Assembly: GCA_017347465.1 (NCBI GenBank)
Contig: AP021858.1
Location: 186,001-250,000, forward strand
Source: Candidatus Nitrosymbiomonas proteolyticus
Lineage (GTDB): Bacteria > Armatimonadota > Fimbriimonadia > Fimbriimonadales > Fimbriimonadaceae
Direction of reading: 5' to 3'
Length of the DNA stretch: 64,000 bases
Of the stretch, positions 43,951-52,778 are shown one piece after another. A program made the position numbers and the translations under genes. Positions within the stretch are counted from its first letter, which is position 1, and each line of letters starts with the position of its first letter. The notes under the pieces are model-generated. The model did not search any database. It had not been told where the DNA came from and worked only from the letters and a program-made list of their open reading frames with translations.

Positions 43951-44580
43951 TTACTTCCGTCGACGACGGATTAGGGACACCAGACCCAATCCAAGAACGC
44001 CGAGGGTCGCGGGCTCTGGCACTGCAACCATCGTAACGTTGTCGAGGAATCCGCCGTGGTAAGGGAAATTCGTGTATCCGTCTTGGAATCGCAGTTCAGT
44101 CGAAGTCGACGACGCGGTGAACACATAAGCGTAGGTCGTCCAGTCGAGATCGTCCGTCGTAGAATCACTTCCGTCAACATAAGCAAAGGCCGAGCCGTTG
44201 AGATAGAGCCTTAGCGAGTCGTCTGGATTCGTCGAGGATAAGTAGGGATTCGCGGCATAGTCAAAGGTGAGGCGGTACGATTGTCCCGCCCAAGTTGCGA
44301 TTGTTTGCGAAATCGAACCTGCATATCCGCTCTCCACTTCGGTGTATTGTTCGCCATCTGAGGCGATCCACTTGCCGGGTCTGCTTTCAAGCCAGGTCCA
44401 TTGGCTGCCGCTTCGGGTCCAACCGTCCGCGCTCGTCCCGTTGCGAACGTACCAATACGTGCCGAGCCCGTCGTCGGACGTGGCGACGACGTCAGGGCTT
44501 TCGAACGACCCGTTGACCACCAGATTCGCAGATGAAATAGCCGAAACGGCGAGAGTCACGGCAAGTGCAAGATGTTTCAT
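43951..44580 (-). CDS. PEP-CTERM protein with DUF642-like start
   Basis: 209 residues. Signal peptide (KHLALAVTLAVSAISSA), then NLVVNGSFESPDVV and a later GTYWYVRNG/WTWLESRPGKWIASDG region, reminiscent of DUF642/carbohydrate-binding-like beta-sandwiches. The C-terminus is VAVPEPATLGVLGLGLVSLI and an RRRRK cluster, a PEP-CTERM tag. Start at ATG 44580 is taken for the signal peptide; the ORF extends upstream without support. Likely surface or biofilm protein. Confidence 0.88.
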   Translation of the reverse strand: MKHLALAVTLAVSAISSANLVVNGSFESPDVVATSDDGLGTYWYVRNGTSADGWTRSGSQWTWLESRPGKWIASDGEQYTEVESGYAGSISQTIATWAGQSYRLTFDYAANPYLSSTNPDDSLRLYLNGSAFAYVDGSDSTTDDLDWTTYAYVFTASSTSTELRFQDGYTNFPYHGGFLDNVTMVAVPEPATLGVLGLGLVSLIRRRRK

Positions 44581-44631
44581 GAGGTTCAAGCGTCTCCGCA
44601 AGTTATTGACCAAAACGGCCGGCAATGTGAC

Positions 44632-44670
44632 GGAAAACGACAAAGAACCTCGGTTTCGAGCCGAGGTTCT
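44632..44670 (-). terminator. Rho-independent terminator
   Basis: AGAACCTCGG (44644-44653) pairs with CCGAGGTTCT (44661-44670), loop 7 nt. On the minus strand it is followed by TTTGTCGTTTT. It serves the gene at 44695-45513. Confidence 0.8.
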
Positions 44671-44694
44671 GGTAGTTCGGACGGGAACCACCGC

Positions 44695-45513
44695 CTACTT
44701 CTTGCGTCGCCGAAGAAGCGCCGCCGCCCCTAAGCTAAGCGCAGCCATCGTGGCGGGCTCAGGAACCGGGACAAACGCGATTCCCGCAAAGTTATCGCCA
44801 AGCGTTCCAACCGAGGTCGCCACGCCCGTCGTCGTGTTGATCGTGGCCAGGTGCCTGCTAGATCCCTGTCGAACGATTGCCCACAACGTGCCATCGTCAG
44901 GGTTGGTCGCAAGACCATTCATGCCGCTAATGCCGGCGCTGTTCATCGTGATCGCCAAGGTTCCAAGGGACGAGCCGTCGCTGGGGTCCAACGTGTAAAG
45001 AAGGCCGTCGAAGGCTGCCGCACCATAAAGGGTGCTCCCAACGAAAGCGAGACCCTTCAGATCCTCGGCCACGTCGCCGATGTCAGTTGCAGTTCCGCTC
45101 GTGGTCGTGTCGAAGAGTTGATTGGTACGATCTGTAACGAGAAGCCGGCCCGTGTTGGGGTTGTACGTGATGGCGAGTTGTTCGTTGGTGACGTTCGGAC
45201 CCGTGAACTGACCGGACGTTACGATTGAAGCAGTGTTTACGTCGATGCTCTCCCAGTATCGATCACCAGTGCTGATTCCCGATGCATGGTAAAGCAAACC
45301 GTCGGCCGGGTTGTAGCCGATCGTTTCGCCGTCGTTGCCGTTTCCCAAGGACATGAGAAACGTCGAACTCGCGTCCGTCTTGCTGAGCCAGTACAGCGTT
45401 TCTGAAACTGACGCGCCGTCGCCTGTCACGCCAACTAGACGGGACTGCGCCAAGGCCGCAACCGCGCCGAGCGCGACGGCGGCGAGAATACAAATGGGTT
45501 TGTGAATACGCAT
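44695..45513 (-). CDS. PEP-CTERM protein with beta-propeller-like repeats
   Basis: 272 residues. Signal peptide (PICILAAVALGAVAALA) and a mature region with repeated strand patterns like those of secreted beta-propellers (LVTDRTNQLFDTTTSGTATD, LYGAAAFDGLLYTLDPSDGS). The C-terminus is FVPVPEPATMAALSLGAAAL and LRRRKK. A strong GGAGGT lies 7 nt before the ATG. It has its own terminator, separating it from the next PEP-CTERM gene. Expected to be surface-sorted. Confidence 0.9.
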   Translation of the reverse strand: MRIHKPICILAAVALGAVAALAQSRLVGVTGDGASVSETLYWLSKTDASSTFLMSLGNGNDGETIGYNPADGLLYHASGISTGDRYWESIDVNTASIVTSGQFTGPNVTNEQLAITYNPNTGRLLVTDRTNQLFDTTTSGTATDIGDVAEDLKGLAFVGSTLYGAAAFDGLLYTLDPSDGSSLGTLAITMNSAGISGMNGLATNPDDGTLWAIVRQGSSRHLATINTTTGVATSVGTLGDNFAGIAFVPVPEPATMAALSLGAAALLRRRKK

Positions 45514-45745
45514 GACAAATACCTCCAGACATGAATTGTCAGGGGCGGACCAATACGTGACGCAAAGGTACGGTATCTTTGTCTGGGGGGCGACTATCTG
45601 GCAAAATTACGGGGGCAGCGTAAAGCGGATCGGTCGCAGATAAGACGACGCTCCCAATCCGTTGAACTTGACGAGGGCTTCGCTTCGTCAACAGTATAAT
45701 AACGGGAACGGCGGCGTGTGCCGCCTGCCCGGAGGGGTTTTGGGG
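45514..45745 (+). promoter_or_regulatory. Upstream region of the secreted protein gene
   Basis: TATAAT (45695-45700) with TTGACG (45668-45673) 21 bp upstream; a GC-rich hairpin (GGCGGCGTGTGCCGCC, 45711-45726) and GGAGGGG lie in the 5' leader before ATG 45746. Confidence 0.4.
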
Positions 45746-47818
45746 ATGAAACATCTTGCTTTGAGGTCATCGTTGACGGTCGCTTTCGGCGTCGCCCTTG
45801 CGGCTTCGCTTTCCGCGCAGCAAACGCAGCAGTACTACCCGTCGGCTCGAATCGGGGGGATTCAACCCGTGATCGAATCGAGCTACAAGTGGTTCCCGCA
45901 GATTCAGCCATCCTTCCGGATTGGCAAGCTCTCGCCTGCCAACCCCTCGATTCCCCCGCGCGAGGATGGTCCCTTCTCGGGTCTCCGAGCCGGCTCCCAA
46001 CTCCTTGCACCCCGATCCAACCTCGACGCCAAGTTTCCCGGTATCGACGCGACCGGGTGGGTGCCGCCCGATCCCAACCTCGCCGTGGGCCCAGGACACA
46101 TTGTCGAAGTCGTGAACTCCGACATCGCTTGGTTCAACAAAGCCACCGGGGCGAAGCAGTTCCAGGTCTCGATGGCGCCGGTTCCCGGCCCGACCGAGGG
46201 CTTCTTCGAGTCGCTCAATCCCTCCGACTTCGTCTTCGACCCCAAATGCTTCTATGACCAAGTGTCAGGCAGGTTCTTCGTCGTGGCGCTGGAGTTGGAT
46301 CAGGGTGGCCAAGCGAGCAAAGCGCTCGTCGCCGTCTCCGACGACTCCGACCCGAACGGCGTTTGGCACAAGTACCGATTCGAAGCGATGATGAACGTCA
46401 ATGGCACCCCCACTTGGCTCGACTATCCGGGCTTTGGGTGCAACAAGGACGCGCTCATCGTAACTGGCAACCAATTCGGTTTCTCTTCCGGCTTCTATGG
46501 CGTTCAGGTGATCACCGTGCCCAAGGCGCAGATTCTGAGCGGCGCGGTCGCCTCCCAAACCCAAACCCTTCTGGCGAGTTCCTTCACCATTCAAGTTGCG
46601 AGAACCCCAGACCCCAACTTGAACCATATTTACATGGTCGGCGAGGGGCAGAACAGATCCCAAATGAGGCTCTATGCGGTCACCGGGCTCCCCAATAACC
46701 CGGTCGTCAGTCAGACCGCCGTAGCGATCCCGACCTGGTTCCCGCCCTCGGTCAACGCGCCGAGCCCCAACGGACGCACCCTCGACAGCCTCGACGGCAG
46801 AATCTACGATGCGGACTGGCTCAACGGCCGGCTCGTGGCCGTTCATACCCCGAGAGTCTCGCAGTCCGACTCGCGGAACATGATCCGTTGGTATGAGTTC
46901 AGCACGAACGGCTGGCCGACCATGCCGAACCCGCCCACGCTCTTCCAGTCCGGCAACGTCATCGGAGGCTCGGGCGAGCACTACCACATGGCGGGCATCG
47001 CGTTGAACTCGGTGAACGACATGGCGGTCGTATTCACGCGGAGCAGTTCGTCGATCGTGGCCGACCTCATGGTCGCGGGACGCAAGGCGAGCGACCCTCC
47101 TGGCGCCATCGGCACGCCAGTCCTCGTTTCGAACAGCCTCGGAGCCTCGTACGGCTCGCCAGGATTCAACCGATGGGGCGACTATTTCAGCATGGAAGTC
47201 GACCCCGACGACAACCTGAAGTTCTGGAGCATCGGCATGATCGGTAAGGCCAACGGAAACTGGACCACGATCATCAACAGCCACACGATCTCCGACATCG
47301 GTACCGGCGGGCAGTTCACGCTGTTCCCGCCCCTCACGGCCTCGATCTACCAAGACCCGTATTCGAATCCATCCGTTCAGGGGATCAACCTACAGGGTGG
47401 ACCGGGTGACGTGGCCAATTCGGACAACATCAACCTGACGATCGGCTCGGTGTTCATGCCCGGACTCGGCCAAGTCGCCGCAGGTCATTTCACTTACGAC
47501 CTCGAGGGCAACCTCTCCGCCTTAACGACGCTTCGAGTCAATCTGGAAGCCAACGCGCTGAGCACCTGCACGATTTTCGTGATGGTGAAGAACCAGATCA
47601 CCGGAAAGTGGCACAGCGTTAAGGCGTTCCCCGCCAAACCGACCGGCAACGCCCAGGTGTTGGTGACGTTGCCGGCCCCCTTAAGCCAGTGGCGAACAAG
47701 CTCGGGCGCGATGGATGTGGTGATCCGCGCGGTGAACCCGATTCGGTCCCGGCTGTTCGTGATGCCGCTGGCGTTCACGTTGAGCTTGGACTTGGTTGAG
47801 GTTCAGGCGAGGTTCTAG
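45746..47818 (+). CDS. Large secreted protein of unknown function
   Basis: 690 residues with a signal peptide (RSSLTVAFGVALAASLSAQQ). The mature part is beta-rich: blocks such as GWVPPDPNLAVGPGHIVEVV, DPKCFYDQVSGRFFVVALEL and YPGFGCNKDALIVTGNQFG are typical of Delta-type secreted proteins seen in Planctomycetes and Armatimonadota, but the family is not one I can name. No PEP-CTERM tag. GGAGGGG is 9 nt before the ATG at 45746; the ORF extends upstream without support. Confidence 0.7.
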   Translation: MKHLALRSSLTVAFGVALAASLSAQQTQQYYPSARIGGIQPVIESSYKWFPQIQPSFRIGKLSPANPSIPPREDGPFSGLRAGSQLLAPRSNLDAKFPGIDATGWVPPDPNLAVGPGHIVEVVNSDIAWFNKATGAKQFQVSMAPVPGPTEGFFESLNPSDFVFDPKCFYDQVSGRFFVVALELDQGGQASKALVAVSDDSDPNGVWHKYRFEAMMNVNGTPTWLDYPGFGCNKDALIVTGNQFGFSSGFYGVQVITVPKAQILSGAVASQTQTLLASSFTIQVARTPDPNLNHIYMVGEGQNRSQMRLYAVTGLPNNPVVSQTAVAIPTWFPPSVNAPSPNGRTLDSLDGRIYDADWLNGRLVAVHTPRVSQSDSRNMIRWYEFSTNGWPTMPNPPTLFQSGNVIGGSGEHYHMAGIALNSVNDMAVVFTRSSSSIVADLMVAGRKASDPPGAIGTPVLVSNSLGASYGSPGFNRWGDYFSMEVDPDDNLKFWSIGMIGKANGNWTTIINSHTISDIGTGGQFTLFPPLTASIYQDPYSNPSVQGINLQGGPGDVANSDNINLTIGSVFMPGLGQVAAGHFTYDLEGNLSALTTLRVNLEANALSTCTIFVMVKNQITGKWHSVKAFPAKPTGNAQVLVTLPAPLSQWRTSSGAMDVVIRAVNPIRSRLFVMPLAFTLSLDLVEVQARF

Positions 47819-47843
47819 CTCGCTCCAAGGAATCGGGGGCGTC

Positions 47844-48176
47844 CTAAGCGGCGCCTTCGATTCTCCGGGCGTTGCGCTTCTGCCCGGCATAGGACCGGGT
47901 CGCCAGCGCCGCCCGGCGTCCGCTTGAAAGGTTCTCCAGCAACTTGCCTTGCGACTCCCTCGCGCTGGCAATGACCCTCTCCGCAACTTCGTTCGCTTGC
48001 GCCACAAGGGTTTGCGTTTCTTCGTCCAAAGGGAGTTTCGACAGCGCGTCGATCGTTTTCTCTCGCTCCGCCAAGACGGCGAAGAGCGATTCGAAGTCTT
48101 CTGCGCGAAGCGCCTGTTCGGCCGCCAAGGTCAGAATGAGGAGCCGACTCGATTCGGAGTGGGCGCTACGCCGCAC
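47844..48176 (-). CDS. Flagellar-chaperone-like small helical protein (FliT-like)
   Basis: 110 residues, almost all helix (LLILTLAAEQALRAEDFESL, AQANEVAERVIASARESQGK), ending in a basic tail. Its start overlaps the end of fliS, as FliT-type proteins often do. The assignment rests on position and helical content, not on a motif. Confidence 0.55.
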   Translation of the reverse strand: MRRSAHSESSRLLILTLAAEQALRAEDFESLFAVLAEREKTIDALSKLPLDEETQTLVAQANEVAERVIASARESQGKLLENLSSGRRAALATRSYAGQKRNARRIEGAA

Positions 48177-48573
48177 GCTGTCTCTCCTCCGGCTCAGGGG
48201 AAAGGCTCTTCGAGAGGCTGTCCCAACTCGAGCGCAGATCGCTCAGAACCTGCATCGATCGGTCGATGCCGCCTGGGTCGTCGTTCACGTTCGCCTCGAC
48301 CAGTTGGTTGAGAACATAGGAATAAAGCGAGAACAGGTGGGTGGCGATTTCGCCACCTTGCTCCATGTCGAGGCACGAAGTCAGTTCCAGGACGATTCTC
48401 TGCGCGCGCTGGAGGTTCTTGTTTTGAGCTTCGAGGTCACCTGCCTCCATCGCTCGCTTCCCCGCCTCCATGAACCTGAGAGCGCCATCGTAGAGCATCA
48501 GGACCAGTTGAAGCGGCGATGCGCCGTTGACGGCGTTCTTCTGATATTCGTGGAGATACCTGGATTGAGACAA
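48166..48573 (-). CDS. fliS: Flagellar secretion chaperone FliS
   Basis: 135 residues. FliS binds the flagellin C-terminus and delivers it to the flagellar export apparatus. Family pattern YLHEYQKNAVNGASPLQLVL, MLYDGALRFMEAGKRAME, RAQRIVLELTSCLDMEQGGE and HLFSLYSYVLNQLVEAN. The downstream gene overlaps by 11 bp. No flagellin or other flagellar gene is in the window, so the main flagellar cluster must lie elsewhere. Confidence 0.88.
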   Translation of the reverse strand: MSQSRYLHEYQKNAVNGASPLQLVLMLYDGALRFMEAGKRAMEAGDLEAQNKNLQRAQRIVLELTSCLDMEQGGEIATHLFSLYSYVLNQLVEANVNDDPGGIDRSMQVLSDLRSSWDSLSKSLSPEPEERQRAA

Positions 48574-48667
48574 TGCGTTCGTTCCCCGGCTGTGAGACTT
48601 GCCAGCTTTATCTTAGGCTTGGGGCGCGCCCATCTTCAGGTACCCGGTTGCGGTTTTTCCGATCGAG

Positions 48668-49147
48668 CTACTGGGCTTTCGGCTCGTCGGCTGCATATTC
48701 TTCGCGCCGGATAAAGAGCGCCACGACCACCGCTGAGGTGAGAAACCAAGCAAGGGGTACGAGGTAGGTCCACGCCGACGGGTACTCCGGTTGCGGCGCT
48801 TCCTTGACGGCTCGCAGAGCAAAATACTGGTCGAGCCGCAAATAGAGGAACGTCGACGAGGTCAGCACACCGCCGATAAACCCGCCCGCTGCGGCCATGC
48901 CAAACCTGCGCGTCGCCCAAGCCCCGAACGCAGCCGCCGGAACGCCTCCGATCACCAGGTCCATCAGCAGGGTCAAGGTCTTGTGCGTCTCCACAAACGC
49001 AAAATGCGGCCAAACCGTCAGCAGGTACGTCACCAGAGCCACGCCCACAAAGGACGAGCACCCGAAGAGCATCTGGGTGTCCGCGTCCTGAGTCTTCGGC
49101 GCGGGCGCCGGCAACTCCTCATCGGTTCTGAGCGGTTCAAATGGCAT
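48668..49147 (-). CDS. Hypothetical membrane protein, 159 aa
   Basis: Four predicted membrane segments (FVGVALVTYLLTVWPHFAF, TLLMDLVIGGVPAAAFGAW, GGFIGGVLTSSTFLYL, TYLVPLAWFLTSAVVVALFI) and a polar N-terminus MPFEPLRTDEELPAPAPK. The ATG at 49147 is chosen; the upstream ORF part runs into the repeat at 49232. Function unknown. Confidence 0.65.
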   Translation of the reverse strand: MPFEPLRTDEELPAPAPKTQDADTQMLFGCSSFVGVALVTYLLTVWPHFAFVETHKTLTLLMDLVIGGVPAAAFGAWATRRFGMAAAGGFIGGVLTSSTFLYLRLDQYFALRAVKEAPQPEYPSAWTYLVPLAWFLTSAVVVALFIRREEYAADEPKAQ

Positions 49148-49231
49148 GGCCCGATCCCCCGTGGCGAGTTCATTATGTAACCGGATGGGATGGAAGGCTG
49201 GGAACACCCAGGGAGCGCCCGCGTCTCGCCA

Positions 49232-49507
49232 GAGCACCCCAAAACGAGTTTGGGGTGGCACCCGTAGCGTCTCGCGGGCAAAGTCCTACGAGCGCCACGG
49301 ACCGAGTGGCTCGGATCGGCGGAGGGCCGTGCCGTTCGTCCGGGACGGTTCCGAATCCCATCGCCGGAGCAGTAGGAAAGACGCCCGCCGTAAAGGCGCC
49401 AGAGCACCCCAAAACGAGTTTGGGGTGGCACCCGTAGGAAGCAGGCTTGTCCCATAGGATAGCCATCAGCCCCGGAGCACCCCAAAACGAGTTGGAGGTG
49501 GCACCCG
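49232..49507. repeat. Repeat family B, three dispersed copies
   Basis: Copies at 49232-49264, 49401-49435 and 49475-49507 (the last slightly diverged) share the CACCCCAAAACGAGTTTGGG hairpin with the 34.65-34.97 kb array. Between them lie a family C relative (~49350-49399) and the GGCCGTGCCGTTCGTCCGGG block (49324-49343) also seen near 15800. Confidence 0.85.
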
Positions 49508-49701
49508 CGCGTGCATCGCGCGCTTGCGAACCCGTCCCGTCGTCTGGAACAGCGTATATAGGGACTCGGACCTTCTCGGACCGCCCCGCCTCATCGAAGT
49601 CCTTCCGAAAGTGTGCGATCAGCGCGCGCTTTGCCTTCATGCCCACCGCCGCCTCCTTGGGGCGCCCTACGGTCAGCTTTCCTATGAGGCAATGCGGTCC
49701 C
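49508..49701. other. Gene-free stretch before the ribosomal operon
   Basis: About 190 bp between repeat B and the rpsN promoter. No gene recognised. Confidence 0.3.
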
Positions 49702-49730
49702 TTGACGTGCGGGGACGAAGCAGGTATCCT
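49702..49730 (+). promoter_or_regulatory. Promoter of the ribosomal protein operon
   Basis: TTGACG (49702-49707) and TATCCT (49725-49730) with 17 bp between; the next bases (ACAAT) form an alternative TACAAT box. The leader to rpsN is ~95 nt. Confidence 0.55.
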
Positions 49731-49830
49731 ACAATGCTCGGAGCGTGTCGCAACGCCCCGGTACCCACATTTGGGCCGCGAGGTCCGTGCGGAGACCCCG
49801 CATACCACCTCGATAACGGCGGGAAAACGT

Positions 49831-50016
49831 ATGGCAAAACAGTGTTTGATCGAAAAACAGAAGCGCAAGCCTAAGTTCAATGCGCGCAGCTACAATCGCT
49901 GCTCGATCTGCGGACGAAGCCGCGGTTACTTCCGATTCTTCGGCCTCTGCCGAGTGTGTCTTCGCGAGCTCGCTCACAAAGGCGTGCTCCCTGGAGTCAA
50001 AAAGTCGAGCTGGTAG
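49831..50016 (+). CDS. rpsN: 30S ribosomal protein S14, zinc type
   Basis: 61 residues of the short C+ form: zinc ligands C24, C27, C40 and C43 in [10 protein letters not shown] and CRVCLRE. It binds 16S rRNA in the 30S head. It is the first gene of the operon here, whereas in most bacteria rplN, rplX and rplE precede it. The upstream promoter and a hairpin-repeat region suggest the operon was cut at this point. Confidence 0.96.
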   Translation: MAKQCLIEKQKRKPKFNARSYNRCSICGRSRGYFRFFGLCRVCLRELAHKGVLPGVKKSSW

Positions 50017-50035
50017 CTCGGGGGAGACCATCGAA

Positions 50036-50431
50036 ATGCACAGCGATCCTATCGCCGATCTCTTGACGCGTATCCGTAACGGCTGTTCGGCCAACCTGCC
50101 GAGCATCGAAGTGCCGCATAGCAAGCTCAAGCTCGAAGTCGTGAAGATCCTCGAAAACGAGGGATTCCTCAAGGGCCACGAGGTGGTGAGCGAGGCCAAG
50201 TTCCCCGCGATCCGGATTCACCTTCGTTACGACGCCAAGCGGCGGCCGATCATCAAGCACATCCAGCGGGTCAGCAAGCCCGGACTGCGGGTCTACCGCC
50301 CGGTGGCGAACCTCTTGCCGAGACGCAGCGGCTTGGCGACCCAGATTCTGACGACGAGCATCGGCGTCATGACCGACCGTGAGGCACGAAGACGCAACGT
50401 CGGCGGCGAAGTCCTCTGTGAGGTTTGGTAG
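50036..50431 (+). CDS. rpsH: 30S ribosomal protein S8
   Basis: 131 residues. Begins at ATG 50036 (MHSDPIADLLTRIRNG), GGGGGAGACC upstream. Typical C-terminal block TSIGVMTDREARRRNVGGEV then LCEVW. S8 is an early-assembly protein of the platform and represses its operon in E. coli. Confidence 0.97.
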   Translation: MHSDPIADLLTRIRNGCSANLPSIEVPHSKLKLEVVKILENEGFLKGHEVVSEAKFPAIRIHLRYDAKRRPIIKHIQRVSKPGLRVYRPVANLLPRRSGLATQILTTSIGVMTDREARRRNVGGEVLCEVW

Positions 50432-50440
50432 GAAACGATC

Positions 50441-51007
50441 ATGTCGAGAGTTGGACTTAAACCTATTTCCGTCCCGGCCGGGGTAACCGTTACGGTCAGC
50501 CCCGAGAACCAAGTGTCCGTCAAAGGGCCGAAGGGCGAGCTTCGCGTCGACGTATACCCAGGGCTTTCCGTCAACGTGGGCGAAGGCGAGATCACGATTT
50601 CGAGGTCGAGCAACGAGCGCGTGGCCAGGAGCCAGCACGGGCTCGCTCGAACCCTGATCGGCAACTGCGTGCAAGGCGTCACGGCCGGGCACACGAAGCA
50701 ACTGGAGATTCAAGGCGTCGGTTTCCGCGCTCTGCTCGAGGGCAAGAACCTCGTCCTTAACGTCGGGTATTCCCACCCAGTGAAGATCGAAGCGGTTCCC
50801 GGTGTCGATTTCGAACTCGCTCAAGAGGAACGCTCGCGAACTCAGAGAGTCGTCGTTTCCGGCATCGACAAGCAGAAGGTGGGCCAAGTCGCCGCCGACA
50901 TCCGCAAGGTCCGAAAACCCGACCCGTACAAGGGCAAGGGAATTCGCTACGTCGGCGAAGTCGTGAGGCTGAAGGCCGGGAAGCGAGCGGCCTCCGCGAA
51001 GAAGTAA
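50441..51007 (+). CDS. rplF: 50S ribosomal protein L6
   Basis: 188 residues. RVGLKPISVPAGVTVTVSPE at the start and the KIRKVRKPDPYKGKGI-type C-terminal motif (DIRKVRKPDPYKGKGIRYVG). Located near the factor-binding centre of the 50S. Starts 10 bp after rpsH. Confidence 0.97.
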   Translation: MSRVGLKPISVPAGVTVTVSPENQVSVKGPKGELRVDVYPGLSVNVGEGEITISRSSNERVARSQHGLARTLIGNCVQGVTAGHTKQLEIQGVGFRALLEGKNLVLNVGYSHPVKIEAVPGVDFELAQEERSRTQRVVVSGIDKQKVGQVAADIRKVRKPDPYKGKGIRYVGEVVRLKAGKRAASAKK

Positions 51008-51025
51008 CCAAGAGGATAAATCGAA

Positions 51026-51379
51026 GTGGCAAAACGAACGAAGGTGATGCAAAGAAAGGCGCGGCACGCCCGAATCCGGAAGCGTGTGCTGGGAACGTCC
51101 GACCGTCCCCGGCTGTCGGTATTCCGCAGCCTGAAGCAGGTATACGCCCAAGTGATCGACGACACGCAAGGGATCACCCTGGCGGCGGCGAGCAGCCTGG
51201 AAAAGCCCCTGAGCGCGAGCGGCAACGTCGAAGGCGGAAAGCGAATCGGCGCAGAGATCGCCAAGCGGGCCAAGGCTCAAGGCATCTCGAAAGTCGTGTT
51301 CGACCGAGGCGGATACAGGTTTACGGGCGTGGTCGCGGGAATTGCGGAGGGCGCTCGGGAAGGAGGCTTGGAGTTTTAA
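51026..51379 (+). CDS. rplR: 50S ribosomal protein L18
   Basis: 117 residues with a GTG start; AGAGGAT upstream. Typical [20 protein letters not shown] and [20 protein letters not shown] blocks. Binds 5S rRNA. The next gene starts 2 bp after its stop. Confidence 0.96.
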   Translation: MAKRTKVMQRKARHARIRKRVLGTSDRPRLSVFRSLKQVYAQVIDDTQGITLAAASSLEKPLSASGNVEGGKRIGAEIAKRAKAQGISKVVFDRGGYRFTGVVAGIAEGAREGGLEF

Positions 51380-51380
51380 C

Positions 51381-51953
51381 ATGAGAATGATGAGCAGGCT
51401 CAGCGGCAAGCGCCAGAGTTCCAACACCGAAGGCCCGCAACTGGACGTTCGCATCGTCCGAACGAACAAGGTGTTCAAGACCCACAAGGGAGGCAAGACC
51501 GCCTCTTGGTCGATCCTCGTCGTCGTGGGCGACAACAAGGGCAAGGTCGGCATCGGGCTCGGCAAGGCCCGCGGCATCCCTGACGCCATTCGCAAAGCCG
51601 AAGAGGCCGCGCGGAAGTCGATGATGGCGATTCCTATGATCAAGGAAACGATTCCCCACGAAGTGCAGGCCGTCGCCGGCACCTCGCGCGTCATCCTCCG
51701 CCCCGCCAGCGCGGGTACGGGCGTGAAGGCAGGCGGAGCGGTGCGAGCTTGCCTTGAGGCTGCAGGAATCCACAACGTTCTTTCGAAGACCCTCGGGAGC
51801 CGCAACCCCATCAACGTCGCGTATGCCACCATGACCGCGCTCCAGAAGTTGAGCGTTCCGGAAACGAACGCCGAGCTGCGCGGGCTGGAAGTGAACGAGT
51901 TGGTGCCTTGGCTCGCCCGCGCCCGAAAGGAGGAAGCCGATGCTGCGTATTAA
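51381..51953 (+). CDS. rpsE: 30S ribosomal protein S5
   Basis: 190 residues from ATG 51381. N-terminal double-stranded RNA binding domain (VFKTHKGGKTASWSILVVVG and GIGLGKARGIPDAIRKAEE) and C-terminal domain with RVILRPASAGTGVKAGGAVR and SRNPINVAYAT. The end overlaps rpmD by 14 bp. Confidence 0.97.
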   Translation: MRMMSRLSGKRQSSNTEGPQLDVRIVRTNKVFKTHKGGKTASWSILVVVGDNKGKVGIGLGKARGIPDAIRKAEEAARKSMMAIPMIKETIPHEVQAVAGTSRVILRPASAGTGVKAGGAVRACLEAAGIHNVLSKTLGSRNPINVAYATMTALQKLSVPETNAELRGLEVNELVPWLARARKEEADAAY

Positions 51954-52335
51954 GCTCGTCCGAAGCCTGATCGGGAACAACCCGCGAAATCGCGCGACCG
52001 TGGCCGCCCTGGGTCTGCGCAAAATGCAGCAAACCGTGTACCTACCCGACAACCCCAGCGTCCGAGGGATGGTCCATCACGTGAAGCACTTGCTCGAGGT
52101 CGAGGCCGTCGAGTCTGCGCCCGAAGTCAAGAAGAGCCCCAAGCCCAGGGCCGCCGCAAAGAGGGCCGAGCCCCGTGCCAAGGCAACTCCCAAGGCCAAG
52201 CCCGAACCCAAGGCCGCAACGGAAGCCGTTGCCGTCGAAGCCGAGGCGAAACCTGCGCCGAAAAAGCCCGCCGCCCCCAAGAAGGCTGCGGCCAAGCCTA
52301 AGGCTGCGAAGAAGTCCGAACCCAAGGTGAAATGA
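51940..52335 (+). CDS. rpmD: 50S ribosomal protein L30 with a long Lys/Ala/Pro tail
   Basis: 131 residues. Residues 1-60 are the L30 core ([40 protein letters not shown]). A ~70-residue tail follows, built from Lys, Ala, Pro and Glu (for example [20 protein letters not shown]); ordinary bacterial L30 ends near 60 residues. The start overlaps rpsE by 14 bp and the stop overlaps rplO by 4 bp. The tail may be disordered, solvent-exposed and nucleic-acid binding, or may reflect lineage-specific growth. Confidence 0.93.
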   Translation: MLRIKLVRSLIGNNPRNRATVAALGLRKMQQTVYLPDNPSVRGMVHHVKHLLEVEAVESAPEVKKSPKPRAAAKRAEPRAKATPKAKPEPKAATEAVAVEAEAKPAPKKPAAPKKAAAKPKAAKKSEPKVK

Positions 52336-52778
52336 TGTCTGAATTGCACAATCTCAAACCGCCCAAGGGAAGCCGCTCCACCAAGCGCCGCGTCGGCCGA
52401 GGGATCGGCAGCGGCATGGGTAAGACCGCGACCCGGGGCACCAAGGGCCAAAAGGCTCGCCGCCAAATCCATCCAGGGTTCGAAGGCGGCCAAACGCCCA
52501 TCCACCGCCGGTTGCCGGTCAAGAAGGGCTTTCGCAACATCAACAAGAAGGAGTACGCGGTCGTCAACCTCGACGATCTGGAGATTCACTTCAAGGCGGG
52601 AGAGAAGGTGGATACGGCCGCCATTCAAGCGAAAGGCATCGTGGGTGACCTGAAAGACGGCATCAAAGTGCTCGCGTTCGGCAAACTCACGAAAAAGCTC
52701 ACCGTCACCGCGACGAAGTTCAGCGCGGCGGCAAAGGCAGCCATCGAATCGGCCGGGGGAGAAGCGATCATCCAGTGA
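52332..52778 (+). CDS. rplO: 50S ribosomal protein L15
   Basis: 148 residues. [28 protein letters not shown]-type ([20 protein letters not shown]) and [10 protein letters not shown] are the usual L15 blocks. Two consecutive ATGs at 52332 and 52335 overlap the rpmD end. The next start (secY) overlaps by 4 bp. Confidence 0.97.
   Translation: MMSELHNLKPPKGSRSTKRRVGRGIGSGMGKTATRGTKGQKARRQIHPGFEGGQTPIHRRLPVKKGFRNINKKEYAVVNLDDLEIHFKAGEKVDTAAIQAKGIVGDLKDGIKVLAFGKLTKKLTVTATKFSAAAKAAIESAGGEAIIQ

Noticed and set aside
46265-47353. 362-codon minus-strand frame
   Set aside because: Antisense to the secreted protein gene at 45746-47818, which has a signal peptide and ribosome binding site.
49997-51832. 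611-codon minus-strand frame across the ribosomal genes
   Set aside because: Antisense to rpsH-rplF-rplR-rpsE, which are certain.
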